Below are positions 1 to 8,398 of a stretch of DNA of 15,189 nt, one piece after another. The DNA comes from Flavobacterium sp. Its GTDB lineage: Bacteria; Bacteroidota; Bacteroidia; Flavobacteriales; Flavobacteriaceae. Numbering within the stretch: position 1 is the stretch's first letter; each line of letters opens with the position of its first letter. Under the pieces are notes generated by a model. It made no database searches and was not told the DNA's origin. It was given only the letters and a program-made list of their open reading frames with translations. The translations under genes and the position numbers were made by a program. Where the stretch lies: assembly GCA_030152225.1 (NCBI GenBank), contig JASLHL010000095.1:1-15189 (forward strand). Direction: 5' to 3'.

Positions 1-181
1 CTACTTGTCCGCTATCAGGATCATCCAATCCTGTTATTATTTTTAAAATAGTCGATTTTCCCGATCCATTTTTTGCGACAAAAGCAATCTTTTGATCTTT
101 ATTAATACCAAATGACACATTTTCAAACAAGGTATGTGCCCCAAAAGATTTCGATATATTTTCTACTGATAAATAATTCAC
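1..181 (-). CDS. ABC-F family ATP-binding protein, 5' part (Uup-like)
   Basis: This is the first 60 codons of an ABC ATPase that continues beyond the left edge. The start is a GTG at 179-181; an in-frame stop lies upstream and there is no ATG between. The translation begins (M)NYLSVENISKSFG and continues through LFENVSFGINKDQKIAFVA into the Walker A motif AKNGSGKST at about residues 36-44, then LKIITGLDDPDSGQV. This is the usual opening of soluble tandem-ATPase ABC-F proteins (Uup/EttA group), which act on ribosomes or on branched nucleic acids rather than in transport. In the first Walker A position the usual Gly is Ala. I recall VAKNG as common in Bacteroidota Uup-like proteins, so it is probably not a defect. 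The second ATPase domain and the linker that would assign the subfamily lie outside the window. A TAnnTTTG element 17 bases upstream suggests its own promoter and a very short leader. Confidence 0.85.
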   Translation of the reverse strand, partial: MNYLSVENISKSFGAHTLFENVSFGINKDQKIAFVAKNGSGKSTILKIITGLDDPDSGQV

Positions 182-197
182 TTCAACAAAATTTTGA

Positions 198-205
198 CAA
201 AAATA
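198..205 (-). promoter_or_regulatory. -7 element (TATTTTTG) of the ABC-F gene
   Basis: On the minus strand this reads TATTTTTG, a full match to the Bacteroidota -7 consensus TAnnTTTG. It ends 17 bases before the GTG start, so the leader would be about 10 nt. No convincing -33 TTG is seen at the usual distance. AT-rich DNA produces such matches by chance. Confidence 0.4.
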
Positions 206-239
206 GCCTTTTATTCTCCATTAAAAAAGGGAGTCTCTT

Positions 240-1379
240 TTAACCTGTAACTTTCTCTTTTTTTCGGTTCGCTTTTAGCGTCACCACAACGTATTCGGAC
301 TGTGTACCAATGCGGTATCTCCCACCCCAAATCCCCAAGCCAGAACTAACGTAATACTGGGTTGTTTCTTTTTTTAGATAGCCGTGAGATTGTTCAAACA
401 AATAGTCTGTAATCCATGAAAAGGGCCAAACTTGACCGCGATGAGTATGTCCCGAAAACTGAAAATCAAGGTGCTGTTCTGCAGCTTTTGCCAAGTCATA
501 GGGTTGATGATCTAAGAGCACTTGTATTTTATCAGGCTGAGGTTGAACTAAATCGCACAAGGCTTTACGGTGTGGATTAGACTTATCATCCCTTCCAATA
601 AGCTGTAAGGAGCCAATATTTACCACCTCATCTCGTAAAACAGTAATATTGGATTCGCGCAAGAACGCCAGACTCATTTCAACATTTGCCAAATACTCAT
701 GGTTCCCTAAACAGGCATATACACCGTGTTTGCTTTTAATCTCTCGCAAGAGTTCATCTAACTTATAGTAGGTCAAAGGCAATAAACTATTGTCAATAAT
801 ATCGCCTGCAAACAACACCACATCTGCTTGTTGCGCATTGATGAAGCTAATCCAGCGTTTCAATTCTGTTCGGCTAATGGCATGTCCTAAATGTAAATCA
901 CTCAATACAACCATTTTAATAGACTCTTCTAACGGTTTCACCGTTTCCAAATCCAAGGTAACCACTTTTTTGCGGTAATAGTTTACATTGCCAATACAAG
1001 CAACAAGTACAGTGCCTCCAACAATAATCCACGCTTGCAATTTAGGTAATGAAAGTAATCCCTCACTAAAGGTCTCTATAAAGCTTCCCCAAAAGGCAAG
1101 GACAACTTCCGATACCACAGCCAGTAAAAAAGAATAAATGATCAACATCAACCAACCTGTTCCTACTTTGTATAAAATGGCGGCTTGGGGTACGCTGACC
1201 CGTTTTCTCAGTCCAAAAAATAAGAGTGGTGACACAATCAAAAAAGCAACTGCCACCCCATAAATGACCTGAATACTCCAGTTCATTTGTGCTACTAGTG
1301 GATAAACGCGGAATCCTAAATACAAATTAGCTAAAAAATACGCGACAAAAATGGCGACAAAAAATAATCTTCCTTTCAT
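240..1379 (-). CDS. membrane-anchored metallophosphoesterase (YkuE/YaeI-type)
   Basis: This is a 379-residue calcineurin-like phosphoesterase anchored in the inner membrane. Four hydrophobic segments fill the N-terminal part (about residues 4-30, 34-57, 74-98 and 114-133). The metal-binding motifs follow in order: SDLHLGH (D161, H163), AGDIID (D193, D196), LGNHE (N226, H227), DHQP (H291) and SGHTHRG (H311, H313). All expected two-metal ligands are present, so it should be active. Relatives of this layout include YkuE and YaeI, which are linked to envelope lipids or pyrophosphate bonds; the substrate cannot be read from the sequence. I chose the ATG at 1379 (MKGRLFFVAIF) because the reading frame extends 34 residues further upstream but those residues look non-homologous, being Cys/Ser-rich and not hydrophobic. 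With this start the gene lies 117 bases after the kinase gene on the same strand and could be read through from it. Confidence 0.88.
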   Translation of the reverse strand: MKGRLFFVAIFVAYFLANLYLGFRVYPLVAQMNWSIQVIYGVAVAFLIVSPLLFFGLRKRVSVPQAAILYKVGTGWLMLIIYSFLLAVVSEVVLAFWGSFIETFSEGLLSLPKLQAWIIVGGTVLVACIGNVNYYRKKVVTLDLETVKPLEESIKMVVLSDLHLGHAISRTELKRWISFINAQQADVVLFAGDIIDNSLLPLTYYKLDELLREIKSKHGVYACLGNHEYLANVEMSLAFLRESNITVLRDEVVNIGSLQLIGRDDKSNPHRKALCDLVQPQPDKIQVLLDHQPYDLAKAAEQHLDFQFSGHTHRGQVWPFSWITDYLFEQSHGYLKKETTQYYVSSGLGIWGGRYRIGTQSEYVVVTLKANRKKEKVTG

Positions 1380-1496
1380 AAAACTAAAATACAATCTGCA
1401 GGTGCTGCTGTAGGACAGCAACTGACTAACCCGTTGAGCAATAATACAATCCTTTCTTGTTTTCTCGGGTTTTATTAACAAATAATTGACGCCTTC

Positions 1497-4454
1497 CTAC
1501 TTAGATGGAATTGCATTCTTCAAAACTAAACGCACACGAGTTCCTGCTGCTGTAGATTGAATACACAAGTGTTCCTCTAGATATGCCTGGATCATTTTCA
1601 TGCGTTCTTTCACTAAATATAAGCCTTTCGATTCATGCGTAACTTGTTCTTGTAGTGCTTGTTGAGTTCCTATTCCATTATCTATTACTTCAATTATTAC
1701 ATCGCATTGCTCCTGATAAATCAAAAGCTGTAGTATTGGGTGTTCAATACTATCGGGAAAAGCGTGAACTAAACTATTTTCTACAAAGGGCTGAAGCAAC
1801 AAGGGAGGAATCTTAATGTGCTTGAGATTCAATTGTTCTTCTACTTTGATTTCCAAGTGTACACGTTCATCCAAACGCATATTTTCTAGTTCAAAATAGC
1901 CTTCGATATAGTCAATCTCTTCCTGTACGCTTACTTGTTCAACCATGGAGAAGTTGAGCGTCTTGCGAATTAAAGAGGCAAATCGCTCCAGATAATACAA
2001 GGCTTCCTTCTCTTTGTGCATGATAATAAAGTATTGAAAAGAACTCAATACATTAAAAATGAAATGAGTATTCAGCTGACTGCGAACGGATAGTACTTTT
2101 AACTCCGCTACCTTCTTCTCAAAGCGCAATTGTTTGTCCTTTCTCTCTTGTTGGCGTTTCATTCGCTGTATAATAAATGCTACAACGCCAATCATGACTA
2201 AGCCCATTAAGCTAAAAAACCACCAACTATAGTAAAACGGAGGTTTAATCTTCACATGAAGTAACAACTCAATTTGTTCAGCACCACTATTGTAGTCATA
2301 CATTCTAATTTCAATTGGATAGTCACCTGCGTTTAGGTAGTGTAAAGCTAAGGACGGTTGTTCCAAATCAATCCATTTTTCTGTGGGTTTCACTCGGTAT
2401 TGAAAGGCTAACTTATTGGGATATTTGGCTCCCAACAGGGCAAAGTCAATACGAATTGAATTTTTATAATTGGGTAAAATCAGCGCTTTCTTTGTTGCGA
2501 ACTGCTCTTGTTTGATTTCTAATGGGGTATCATTTACTTTTAGCGAAGAAATCCTCAAATTATACACAATGGGTTTGGGTTTAAAATACCGGCGGTCTAA
2601 GGTGTACAATCCCTTTTCTGTGCCTAAAAATAAATAATGCCCCAAAATACCGCTGCTTTTCACAGCGTAGTGATCCAATCCTTGCTCGCTATCAAATAAA
2701 AAAGTCCCCTTAGCATCCAATACGGTGATTCCCTTATTTGTACCGACAAACAATTGATGATCCTGATAGGATAGAAAGGTAATGCCATGTCCTAAAATCG
2801 ATTCTTGCGGAATTTTATACTGTATTTTCAGCTGTGAATTTCGGAGATCCAAACAATAAATATCGCCAAAATCTGTTGCTACGAACAACTGCTGTTCTGC
2901 ACCTTTTTCAATAAATTTTAGTCGATTTTCGGTAAAGACACCTGCGGCATAAAACGATCGAAATTGCTTATTTTCATACACGTAAAGTCCATCCAATGCT
3001 CCTGCTAGGTACATTTTACCCCCTACTTCTTTCATGTCGACAATATCCCGAGGTACAAAAGCTCCATCGGCTCGATCGAAGTATTGGTAAGTAAAATCAG
3101 TGAGGTTATCATACACTCTAACCCCGCCATACGGATCTGTTTCAATGCATTGATCCTGTAAAAAATCAAATTGATAGGTGTGAATTCCTGTATATTGCTT
3201 TAGCTGACCTGTTAAGCTCAACTGAAAAAGACCAATATTCGTACTCACCCAAAGAGCTTCTTGATGAATAACTGCTTTGTAAAACTTAATCTGATCAGCA
3301 GGAATGCGATGTTCTATTTCAAAAAAGTTATTCGCCCGTGTTGTAACTCCTATAAATGATTGATTATTCGCTAGTTGATATGATTTAAAAGCCTCTTTTC
3401 CTATCGTTTGAGTGACTCTATTTTGATGAACAATAGACAGTCCTTTCTCGCCAAAAATATAGGTATACGCTCCTTGTATTGCTAGCGTAGCGATAGAACC
3501 AAAATGCGGATCAAAATGCAAAGGGGAAGCTAAATCTACTTGAAATAATCCTTGTTCTTTACTTCCAATATATAAAAAATGTCGTTTGGCATCATAAGCT
3601 AAGCTGTATAGATCGGTATTTTCTATACCATACGCTTGATTGAGTTTTTCGATCTGATGTCCATCCCAGGCGTAGATTCCGCCTCCATCATTTAGAATAT
3701 CAGCTCCAACCCAGTAAACTTTATCGCCTACGGATTGAAAAAAACGCGTTCCTTTAATTTTATTTTTTAATGTGGTTTGATGGGTTTGTATTTCCACTTC
3801 AAACTTCAATCCCAATAATACCTCTTGGCGGTTCTGATCAAAAAAAGAGGCTATAACTTCTTTTTGCTCACCTATGGGATACAATTTTCCAGCCTCAACC
3901 TTAAACACACCATGATTGATGGTTGTAGCAAAAATCGTCCCATCCTTTTGATAGAAACTCGAAACAGGGCTTGGGGTCACAAGTGTAGTGTGGGAAGAAA
4001 ACGTTTCAATTTGAAGTGAGGGAATATCGATAATCGAAATCCCTTGGGAAGTACCAATATACAATGTAGTATCCAAGACGGCTAAACAATTGACGCGATC
4101 GTCTTGCAATCCAGTTGTTACATTAAACAGCTGCGTGTGTTTTTTGCCTTTATACAAAACCCCTTGTCCATAACTTCCCACCCAAATTCCTTGATCATTA
4201 TCCTCTACAAGGGCTGTAATATTGGTAAACTTCCGCTGTAGCGCCTCTTCATCTAATTCAATGCGCTCTTGTTTTCGCGTACTTAATCCCGCTCTCGATC
4301 CAATCCAAAGAATGCCTTGACTATCCATAAGTAAAACGCGTACATCATTGGCAATCAACCCATCCGCTGTTGTATAGCGCTTTGTAACCGTTGATTGTCC
4401 ATAAACCAACGACAGCGTCAACCCGAAGAGCAAGAGTAGTACCCCACGAATCAT
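1497..4454 (-). CDS. beta-propeller sensor histidine kinase, LytS/YehU type
   Basis: A 985-residue transmembrane sensor kinase. A signal peptide (MIRGVLLLLFGLTLSLVYGQ) exports a long beta-propeller region with repeated units such as LLMDSQGILWIGSRAGL and VEDNDQGIWVGSYGQGV. A Y_Y_Y-like domain (about 675-735), one membrane helix (about 741-765) and a short coiled region follow. The cytoplasmic part is a LytS-type His_kinase domain with an H-box around H797 (RSQLNTHFIFN), an N-box (PFVENSLVHAF, about 890-900) and a G1 box (DNGIG, about 925-929), then the second glycine motif KGLYLVKERM. The family normally reads NPHFIFN; here the Pro is Thr. The start ATG overlaps the stop of the response regulator gene (ATGA), so the two are translationally coupled. 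The propeller presumably senses a periplasmic ligand, possibly a saccharide or peptide; the ligand is unknown. The catalytic boxes otherwise look intact. Confidence 0.93.
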   Translation of the reverse strand: MIRGVLLLLFGLTLSLVYGQSTVTKRYTTADGLIANDVRVLLMDSQGILWIGSRAGLSTRKQERIELDEEALQRKFTNITALVEDNDQGIWVGSYGQGVLYKGKKHTQLFNVTTGLQDDRVNCLAVLDTTLYIGTSQGISIIDIPSLQIETFSSHTTLVTPSPVSSFYQKDGTIFATTINHGVFKVEAGKLYPIGEQKEVIASFFDQNRQEVLLGLKFEVEIQTHQTTLKNKIKGTRFFQSVGDKVYWVGADILNDGGGIYAWDGHQIEKLNQAYGIENTDLYSLAYDAKRHFLYIGSKEQGLFQVDLASPLHFDPHFGSIATLAIQGAYTYIFGEKGLSIVHQNRVTQTIGKEAFKSYQLANNQSFIGVTTRANNFFEIEHRIPADQIKFYKAVIHQEALWVSTNIGLFQLSLTGQLKQYTGIHTYQFDFLQDQCIETDPYGGVRVYDNLTDFTYQYFDRADGAFVPRDIVDMKEVGGKMYLAGALDGLYVYENKQFRSFYAAGVFTENRLKFIEKGAEQQLFVATDFGDIYCLDLRNSQLKIQYKIPQESILGHGITFLSYQDHQLFVGTNKGITVLDAKGTFLFDSEQGLDHYAVKSSGILGHYLFLGTEKGLYTLDRRYFKPKPIVYNLRISSLKVNDTPLEIKQEQFATKKALILPNYKNSIRIDFALLGAKYPNKLAFQYRVKPTEKWIDLEQPSLALHYLNAGDYPIEIRMYDYNSGAEQIELLLHVKIKPPFYYSWWFFSLMGLVMIGVVAFIIQRMKRQQERKDKQLRFEKKVAELKVLSVRSQLNTHFIFNVLSSFQYFIIMHKEKEALYYLERFASLIRKTLNFSMVEQVSVQEEIDYIEGYFELENMRLDERVHLEIKVEEQLNLKHIKIPPLLLQPFVENSLVHAFPDSIEHPILQLLIYQEQCDVIIEVIDNGIGTQQALQEQVTHESKGLYLVKERMKMIQAYLEEHLCIQSTAAGTRVRLVLKNAIPSK

Positions 4455-5176
4455 AACTCAAAGGCTCTAAAGTCTTTCATTTTTGCTGCCGAAATAACAA
4501 TATCGTGATGGACCTCTTGTTGATTGATGATGATTTGATCCTTAAATACAATGCGATTTGTTCCTATTTCAATGTGTTTGATGTGATTGATATTAACCAG
4601 ATAAGAACGACCTACGCGATGAAAATGGGGGTGTTGTAACTTAGAAGCTACGGTTCCCAATGTTTTAGAGATCAAGTATTTTTGATCTTTTAGATATACT
4701 TCACAATAGTTGTCATCCGCTTTGCAATACACAATATCTGCTACTGCTACTGCCTCGCGTTTTTGATTGTTTTTAATGAGTTTGATAAATGATTGTTCCC
4801 CTTCTTTTTCCACATATTTATCATAGGCCAATTGCAAATTAGCAACTGAAATCGGCTTAAGTAAATAATATAAACAAGGGTATTGATTCAATACTTCTAA
4901 TGCATATTGGCTGTAAGCCGTTGTAATAACAACTTCAAAAGAGAGCGGTTGTTCCACATAATCAAATAGGGCCAATCCATTTTCTTTAGGCATTTGAATA
5001 TCCAAAAAGACGAGATCTGGCGCGTGTTGTTCAATCATTTTTACCGCTTCCTCGACTGACTTTGCCGTATAAAACACCAATTTATGTTGAAGTTGAATCT
5101 TGTGTTGCAACAGGTGTTTTATTACTTCGGTAAGTTTCCTCTCGTCATCGACAAGTAGAACGACTAACTCATTCAT
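4451..5176 (-). CDS. LytTR-family response regulator
   Basis: A 241-residue cytoplasmic response regulator. The receiver domain (about 4-120) has the acidic pair D10/D11 (LLVDDER), the phospho-acceptor D59 (VFLDIQMP), T86 (ITTAYS) and K107 (LLKP). A LytTR DNA-binding domain occupies about 145-240 and shows its hallmarks: the YCKADDNYCEVYL strand region, the linker LISKTLG, and FHRVGRSYLVNINHI. It should be phosphorylated by the overlapping sensor kinase encoded immediately downstream and bind direct-repeat sites as LytTR proteins do. The targets cannot be identified. The two genes form a standard pair in which the regulator comes first. A TAnnTTTG element sits 64 bases upstream. The gap to the solute-binding protein gene (111 bases, same strand) contains no clear terminator, so partial read-through is possible. 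Confidence 0.95.
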   Translation of the reverse strand: MNELVVLLVDDERKLTEVIKHLLQHKIQLQHKLVFYTAKSVEEAVKMIEQHAPDLVFLDIQMPKENGLALFDYVEQPLSFEVVITTAYSQYALEVLNQYPCLYYLLKPISVANLQLAYDKYVEKEGEQSFIKLIKNNQKREAVAVADIVYCKADDNYCEVYLKDQKYLISKTLGTVASKLQHPHFHRVGRSYLVNINHIKHIEIGTNRIVFKDQIIINQQEVHHDIVISAAKMKDFRAFEL

Positions 5177-5240
5177 AATAACATTTCGTGTGTAAGGTTG
5201 TAGTTGGTAAATAGCGGATCGAATACATCCTCTATTTCTT

Positions 5241-5248
5241 CAAATATA
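5241..5248 (-). promoter_or_regulatory. -7 element (TATATTTG) of the regulator/kinase operon
   Basis: The minus strand reads TATATTTG, an exact TAnnTTTG match. It lies 64 bases before the regulator ATG, giving a leader near 58 nt. A TTG -33 element at the expected spacing is not obvious. Confidence 0.45.
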
Positions 5249-5287
5249 CTATATCACTAAGAAATGTTCTATAAAAATCAACTTATT

Positions 5288-6889
5288 TTATTTCTTCCTT
5301 ACCTGTTTCAGAAATAAATTATTCATGGGATTGATTCCTAGTTGATCTATATCTTGACGGCTGAATCGAACGGCTTGATCATAAAACAAGACCAAAGCAG
5401 GCACTTCTTCTGCGATTAAGCGATCCATTTGTTCATACAACTGTACACGTTCTTCAAGATTCGCTACCTGAAAGGAGCGTTCGTACAACGCATCATAGGT
5501 TGGGTTGCTAAAAAAAGTATAATTAGGACCATTGGGAGCTTTGTTTTTGCTGTAAAATAGCGATAAATAATTTTCTGCATCGGGATAATCAGCAATCCAA
5601 CTACCTCTAAAAAAGGCAATTTTTCCCGAGGCCATACCTTGTCTTAAGGTAGCAGGTGGCATGACATCTACCTCTACGGTAAGTCCAATTTTTTGCCATT
5701 CTCTTTGTAAATATTCAGCTATATCCAAATAGCCCGTGTTGGTAGACAGGGAAATAAGTACTTTGGACAACTTGTGTTCGTCTTTATACGCTTGGACCAA
5801 CTGCTTCGCTTGAGCCACATTATATAATTCATCCGATACGGTATTACCAGGTAAACCGCGGGGAATAAATCCTCCTACTTGGGCTGTTCCCATACCGCTT
5901 CTCAGATGTTGTAACATTTTAACGCGATCAAATCCCTTGTTCAATGCTTGGCGAATGCGCTTATCACTCGTAGGACTATTTTTGTCTGCCATATTGAACC
6001 CCAAATATTCCGTGTTGAGATAAGGTCCTGTTTCCATCTGAACCATCCCTTGATATTTGGGTTGTAATTTTCCTTCTAACGTAATCAAATCGTCCTTATA
6101 CGAAGGGTCTAATCCTGAAATAAAATCCAAATTCCCTTGGATAAACTGTAAAAATGCACTTTGTTTATCTGGTAAAAAAGTAACTGCAACCGACTCTAGA
6201 TAAGGCAATTGATTCCCTTGTTCATCTTTTTCAAAGTACTTGGGATTTCGCCTTAAGACCAATTTGACATTCTCTTCCCAAAATTTAAAGTAAAAAGGCC
6301 CCGTTCCAATAGGATGTGTTCGGAAATCTGATTGTGGATCTTCCACTACTTCTCGTGGAACAACAGAAGCATAACGCATGGATAACAACCCGAGAATAGC
6401 GGGAAAAGATTCCTTTAACTGCAAGCGAAATACCGTGTCATTCACGGCTTCATAGCCCTTTACTTTTTGCATAATCCACGCACCAGGTGAGGCTGTTTTG
6501 CTATCGGTTAATCGATCTAAACTATACACAAAATCACGCGCTGTTACGGCACGGGTTTGCGCAGGACCGAATGCAGGATGTGGGTGAAAGTAGACCGATT
6601 GGCGCAAAATAAAATCATAGGTTAGCCCATCAGAAGAAGCTTGCCACGAATGAGCGATATCGCCAACGACATGTAACTGATCATCGAGTTGAACCAACCC
6701 ATTAAACAATTGATTGCAGGGCCAAATCACCGCCATACTGCGGGCAAAAGCAGGATCAAGTGTTTGAATATTAGAATCTTCATTGTATCGGAATACGGTT
6801 CCCTTCGTGTTTTCCTGTATTTTTTTTTGACAAGAAGGCAGGGTGAAGCAGATACAAAGAATTGATATATAATAAATTATTGATTTCAT
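5288..6889 (-). CDS. peptide-type ABC transporter solute-binding lipoprotein (SBP family 5)
   Basis: A 533-residue extracytoplasmic binding protein of the OppA/DppA class. From the ATG at 6889 it begins MKSIIYYISILCICFTLPSC, a lipoprotein signal with the lipidated Cys at residue 20. It continues with the family pattern: YNEDSNIQTLDPAFARS, LFNGLVQLDD, DIAHSWQASSDGLTYDFILR, AVTARDFVYSLDR, IGTGPFYF, and near the C-terminus AEEVPALVLFYDQA. The frame extends 25 codons upstream to 6964, but that extension would hide the lipoprotein signal and overlap the likely promoter at 6949-6956, so I rejected it. No permease or ATPase gene lies nearby; the protein either works with a transporter encoded elsewhere or has a ligand-sensing role. 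It lies upstream of the LytTR regulator/kinase genes on the same strand. The substrate is probably peptide, by family only. Confidence 0.92.
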   Translation of the reverse strand: MKSIIYYISILCICFTLPSCQKKIQENTKGTVFRYNEDSNIQTLDPAFARSMAVIWPCNQLFNGLVQLDDQLHVVGDIAHSWQASSDGLTYDFILRQSVYFHPHPAFGPAQTRAVTARDFVYSLDRLTDSKTASPGAWIMQKVKGYEAVNDTVFRLQLKESFPAILGLLSMRYASVVPREVVEDPQSDFRTHPIGTGPFYFKFWEENVKLVLRRNPKYFEKDEQGNQLPYLESVAVTFLPDKQSAFLQFIQGNLDFISGLDPSYKDDLITLEGKLQPKYQGMVQMETGPYLNTEYLGFNMADKNSPTSDKRIRQALNKGFDRVKMLQHLRSGMGTAQVGGFIPRGLPGNTVSDELYNVAQAKQLVQAYKDEHKLSKVLISLSTNTGYLDIAEYLQREWQKIGLTVEVDVMPPATLRQGMASGKIAFFRGSWIADYPDAENYLSLFYSKNKAPNGPNYTFFSNPTYDALYERSFQVANLEERVQLYEQMDRLIAEEVPALVLFYDQAVRFSRQDIDQLGINPMNNLFLKQVRKK

Positions 6890-6907
6890 CAAACCGAATT
6901 TTGTACG

Positions 6908-6915
6908 TAAATTTG
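6908..6915 (+). promoter_or_regulatory. -7 element (TAAATTTG) of mtaB
   Basis: TAAATTTG matches TAnnTTTG on the plus strand and would give a leader of about 57 nt before the mtaB start at 6979. It lies 33 bases from a candidate element on the opposite strand, so the two promoters would face each other and overlap. No well-spaced -33 TTG was found. Confidence 0.3.
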
Positions 6916-6948
6916 CAAGCTTTGTGACAACAAAGAGTAAATATACTT

Positions 6949-6956
6949 CAAAGTTA
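6949..6956 (-). promoter_or_regulatory. -7 element (TAACTTTG) of the solute-binding protein gene
   Basis: The minus strand reads TAACTTTG, an exact TAnnTTTG match located 59 bases before the preferred start at 6889. Its position inside the longer reading frame is one reason for choosing the shorter start. Confidence 0.35.
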
Positions 6957-6978
6957 CTACTCATAGTAAAGAATGATT

Positions 6979-8298
6979 ATGGAAAATAGAAAAAAAGTAG
7001 CTTTTTACACCTTAGGATGTAAGCTAAACTTTTCTGAAACCTCAACAATAGCAAGAAGTTTCGTAGACGAAGGTTTTGATCGTGTTGAATTTGAAGATGT
7101 TGCAGACATTTATGTGATCAATACGTGTTCTGTAACCGAAAATGCAGATAAACAATTCAAACAAATAGTTAAAAAAGCGCAGAAGAAAAACGACAAGGCT
7201 TTTATTGCCGCAGTAGGTTGTTATGCGCAGTTAAAACCTGCCGAATTAGCCAATGTAGATGGTGTTGATTTGGTTTTAGGTGCAACGGAAAAATTTAAGT
7301 TAACCGATTACATTAACGACCTTTCCAAAAATGAAATGGGTCAGGTGCACTCTTGTGAGATTTCAGAAGCTGATTTTTATGTAGGGTCATACTCTATTGG
7401 AGATCGAACACGTGCCTTCTTAAAAGTACAAGATGGTTGTGATTACAAATGTACGTATTGTACCATCCCGTTGGCTCGTGGTATTTCTCGCAGTGATACG
7501 ATGGAGAATGTCTTAAAAAATGCAGCTGAAATAGCAGCCCAGGACATCAAAGAAATCGTACTAACTGGTGTGAATATTGGCGATTACGGAAAAGGAGAAT
7601 TCGGAAATAAGAAACACGAACACACCTTTTTAGAACTGGTACAAGCCTTAGATCAAGTAGAGGGTATTGAGCGTTTACGCATCTCTTCTATTGAGCCTAA
7701 CCTATTGAAAAACGAAACCATCGAATTTGTTTCTCAAAGTAGAACTTTCGTTCCTCACTTTCACATTCCGTTACAATCGGGAAGCAATGACATCTTGAAG
7801 AAAATGAAACGCCGTTATATGCGCGAATTATACGTAGAACGCGTAGAGAAAATTCGCACAGTCATGCCTGATTGCTGTATTGGAGTAGATGTGATTGTTG
7901 GCTTTCCTGGTGAAACAGATGACAAGTTTTTAGATACCTATAATTTCTTGAGCAATTTGCCTATTTCCTATCTCCATGTATTCACCTATTCGGAGCGTGA
8001 CAATACAGAAGCGGTAGATATGGAAGGGGTTGTATCGATGGAAGTGCGCAATAAAAGAAGTAAAATGCTTCGCGGCTTATCAGTCAAAAAACGCCGTGCA
8101 TTCTACGAGTCTCAAATTGGCAATGAAAAAACAGTTTTATTTGAAAGCGAAAATAAAGAAGGATACATTCACGGCTTTACAGAGAACTATGTCAAAGTAA
8201 AAACACCTTGGGATCCTGCGTTAGTCAATACGTTGCACAAGATTAAATTAACGAAAATTGACGAGGACGGTATGGTTCGATTTGATTTTCTAGACTAA
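6979..8298 (+). CDS. mtaB: tRNA N6-threonylcarbamoyladenosine (t6A37) methylthiotransferase MtaB
   Basis: A 439-residue radical-SAM enzyme that adds a 2-methylthio group to t6A37 of tRNAs reading ANN codons. The N-terminal UPF0004 domain carries the three Cys of the auxiliary cluster: C14 (TLGCKLN), C50 (INTCSV) and C81 (AVGCYAQ). The radical-SAM CxxxCxxC is at C154, C158 and C161 (DGCDYKCTYCTIPLARG). It is followed by SSIEP, the HIPLQSGSN segment and DVIVGFPGET. A TRAM-type tRNA-binding region ends the protein (about 370-439). The opening MENRKKVAFYTLGCKLN fits MtaB rather than MiaB, whose motifs differ. A second ATG two codons upstream (6973) is possible, but MENRKK is the better match to family N-termini. 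It is monocistronic, divergent from the solute-binding protein gene, and closed by a strong terminator right after the stop. Confidence 0.95.
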   Translation: MENRKKVAFYTLGCKLNFSETSTIARSFVDEGFDRVEFEDVADIYVINTCSVTENADKQFKQIVKKAQKKNDKAFIAAVGCYAQLKPAELANVDGVDLVLGATEKFKLTDYINDLSKNEMGQVHSCEISEADFYVGSYSIGDRTRAFLKVQDGCDYKCTYCTIPLARGISRSDTMENVLKNAAEIAAQDIKEIVLTGVNIGDYGKGEFGNKKHEHTFLELVQALDQVEGIERLRISSIEPNLLKNETIEFVSQSRTFVPHFHIPLQSGSNDILKKMKRRYMRELYVERVEKIRTVMPDCCIGVDVIVGFPGETDDKFLDTYNFLSNLPISYLHVFTYSERDNTEAVDMEGVVSMEVRNKRSKMLRGLSVKKRRAFYESQIGNEKTVLFESENKEGYIHGFTENYVKVKTPWDPALVNTLHKIKLTKIDEDGMVRFDFLD

Positions 8299-8301
8299 AT
8301 A

Positions 8302-8334
8302 AAAAAACCTGTTTGAAATTCAAACAGGTTTTTT
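8302..8334 (+). terminator. intrinsic terminator after mtaB
   Basis: An A-run is followed by CCTGTTTG (8308-8315), a 5-base loop, CAAACAGG (8321-8328) and TTTTTT. The stem is perfect, and the A-run pairs with the T-run to extend it, so it could act in both directions. It begins 4 bases after the mtaB stop. Confidence 0.9.
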
Positions 8335-8398
8335 GCTTTTTATCACCCAGATTGGGGTATGTTGTGTGTGTTATAAGTGGTTTTTAAATCTCACAGGA

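Noticed and set aside
206..240. Possible terminator between the metallophosphoesterase and ABC-F genes
   Set aside because: The complementary arms (AAAAG/CTTTT, CTCC/GGAG) are too short and poorly placed to support a terminator.
1380..1481. 34-residue N-terminal extension of the metallophosphoesterase
   Set aside because: It is Cys/Ser-rich and unlike a membrane-protein N-terminus. The ATG at 1379 opens directly into the first hydrophobic segment.
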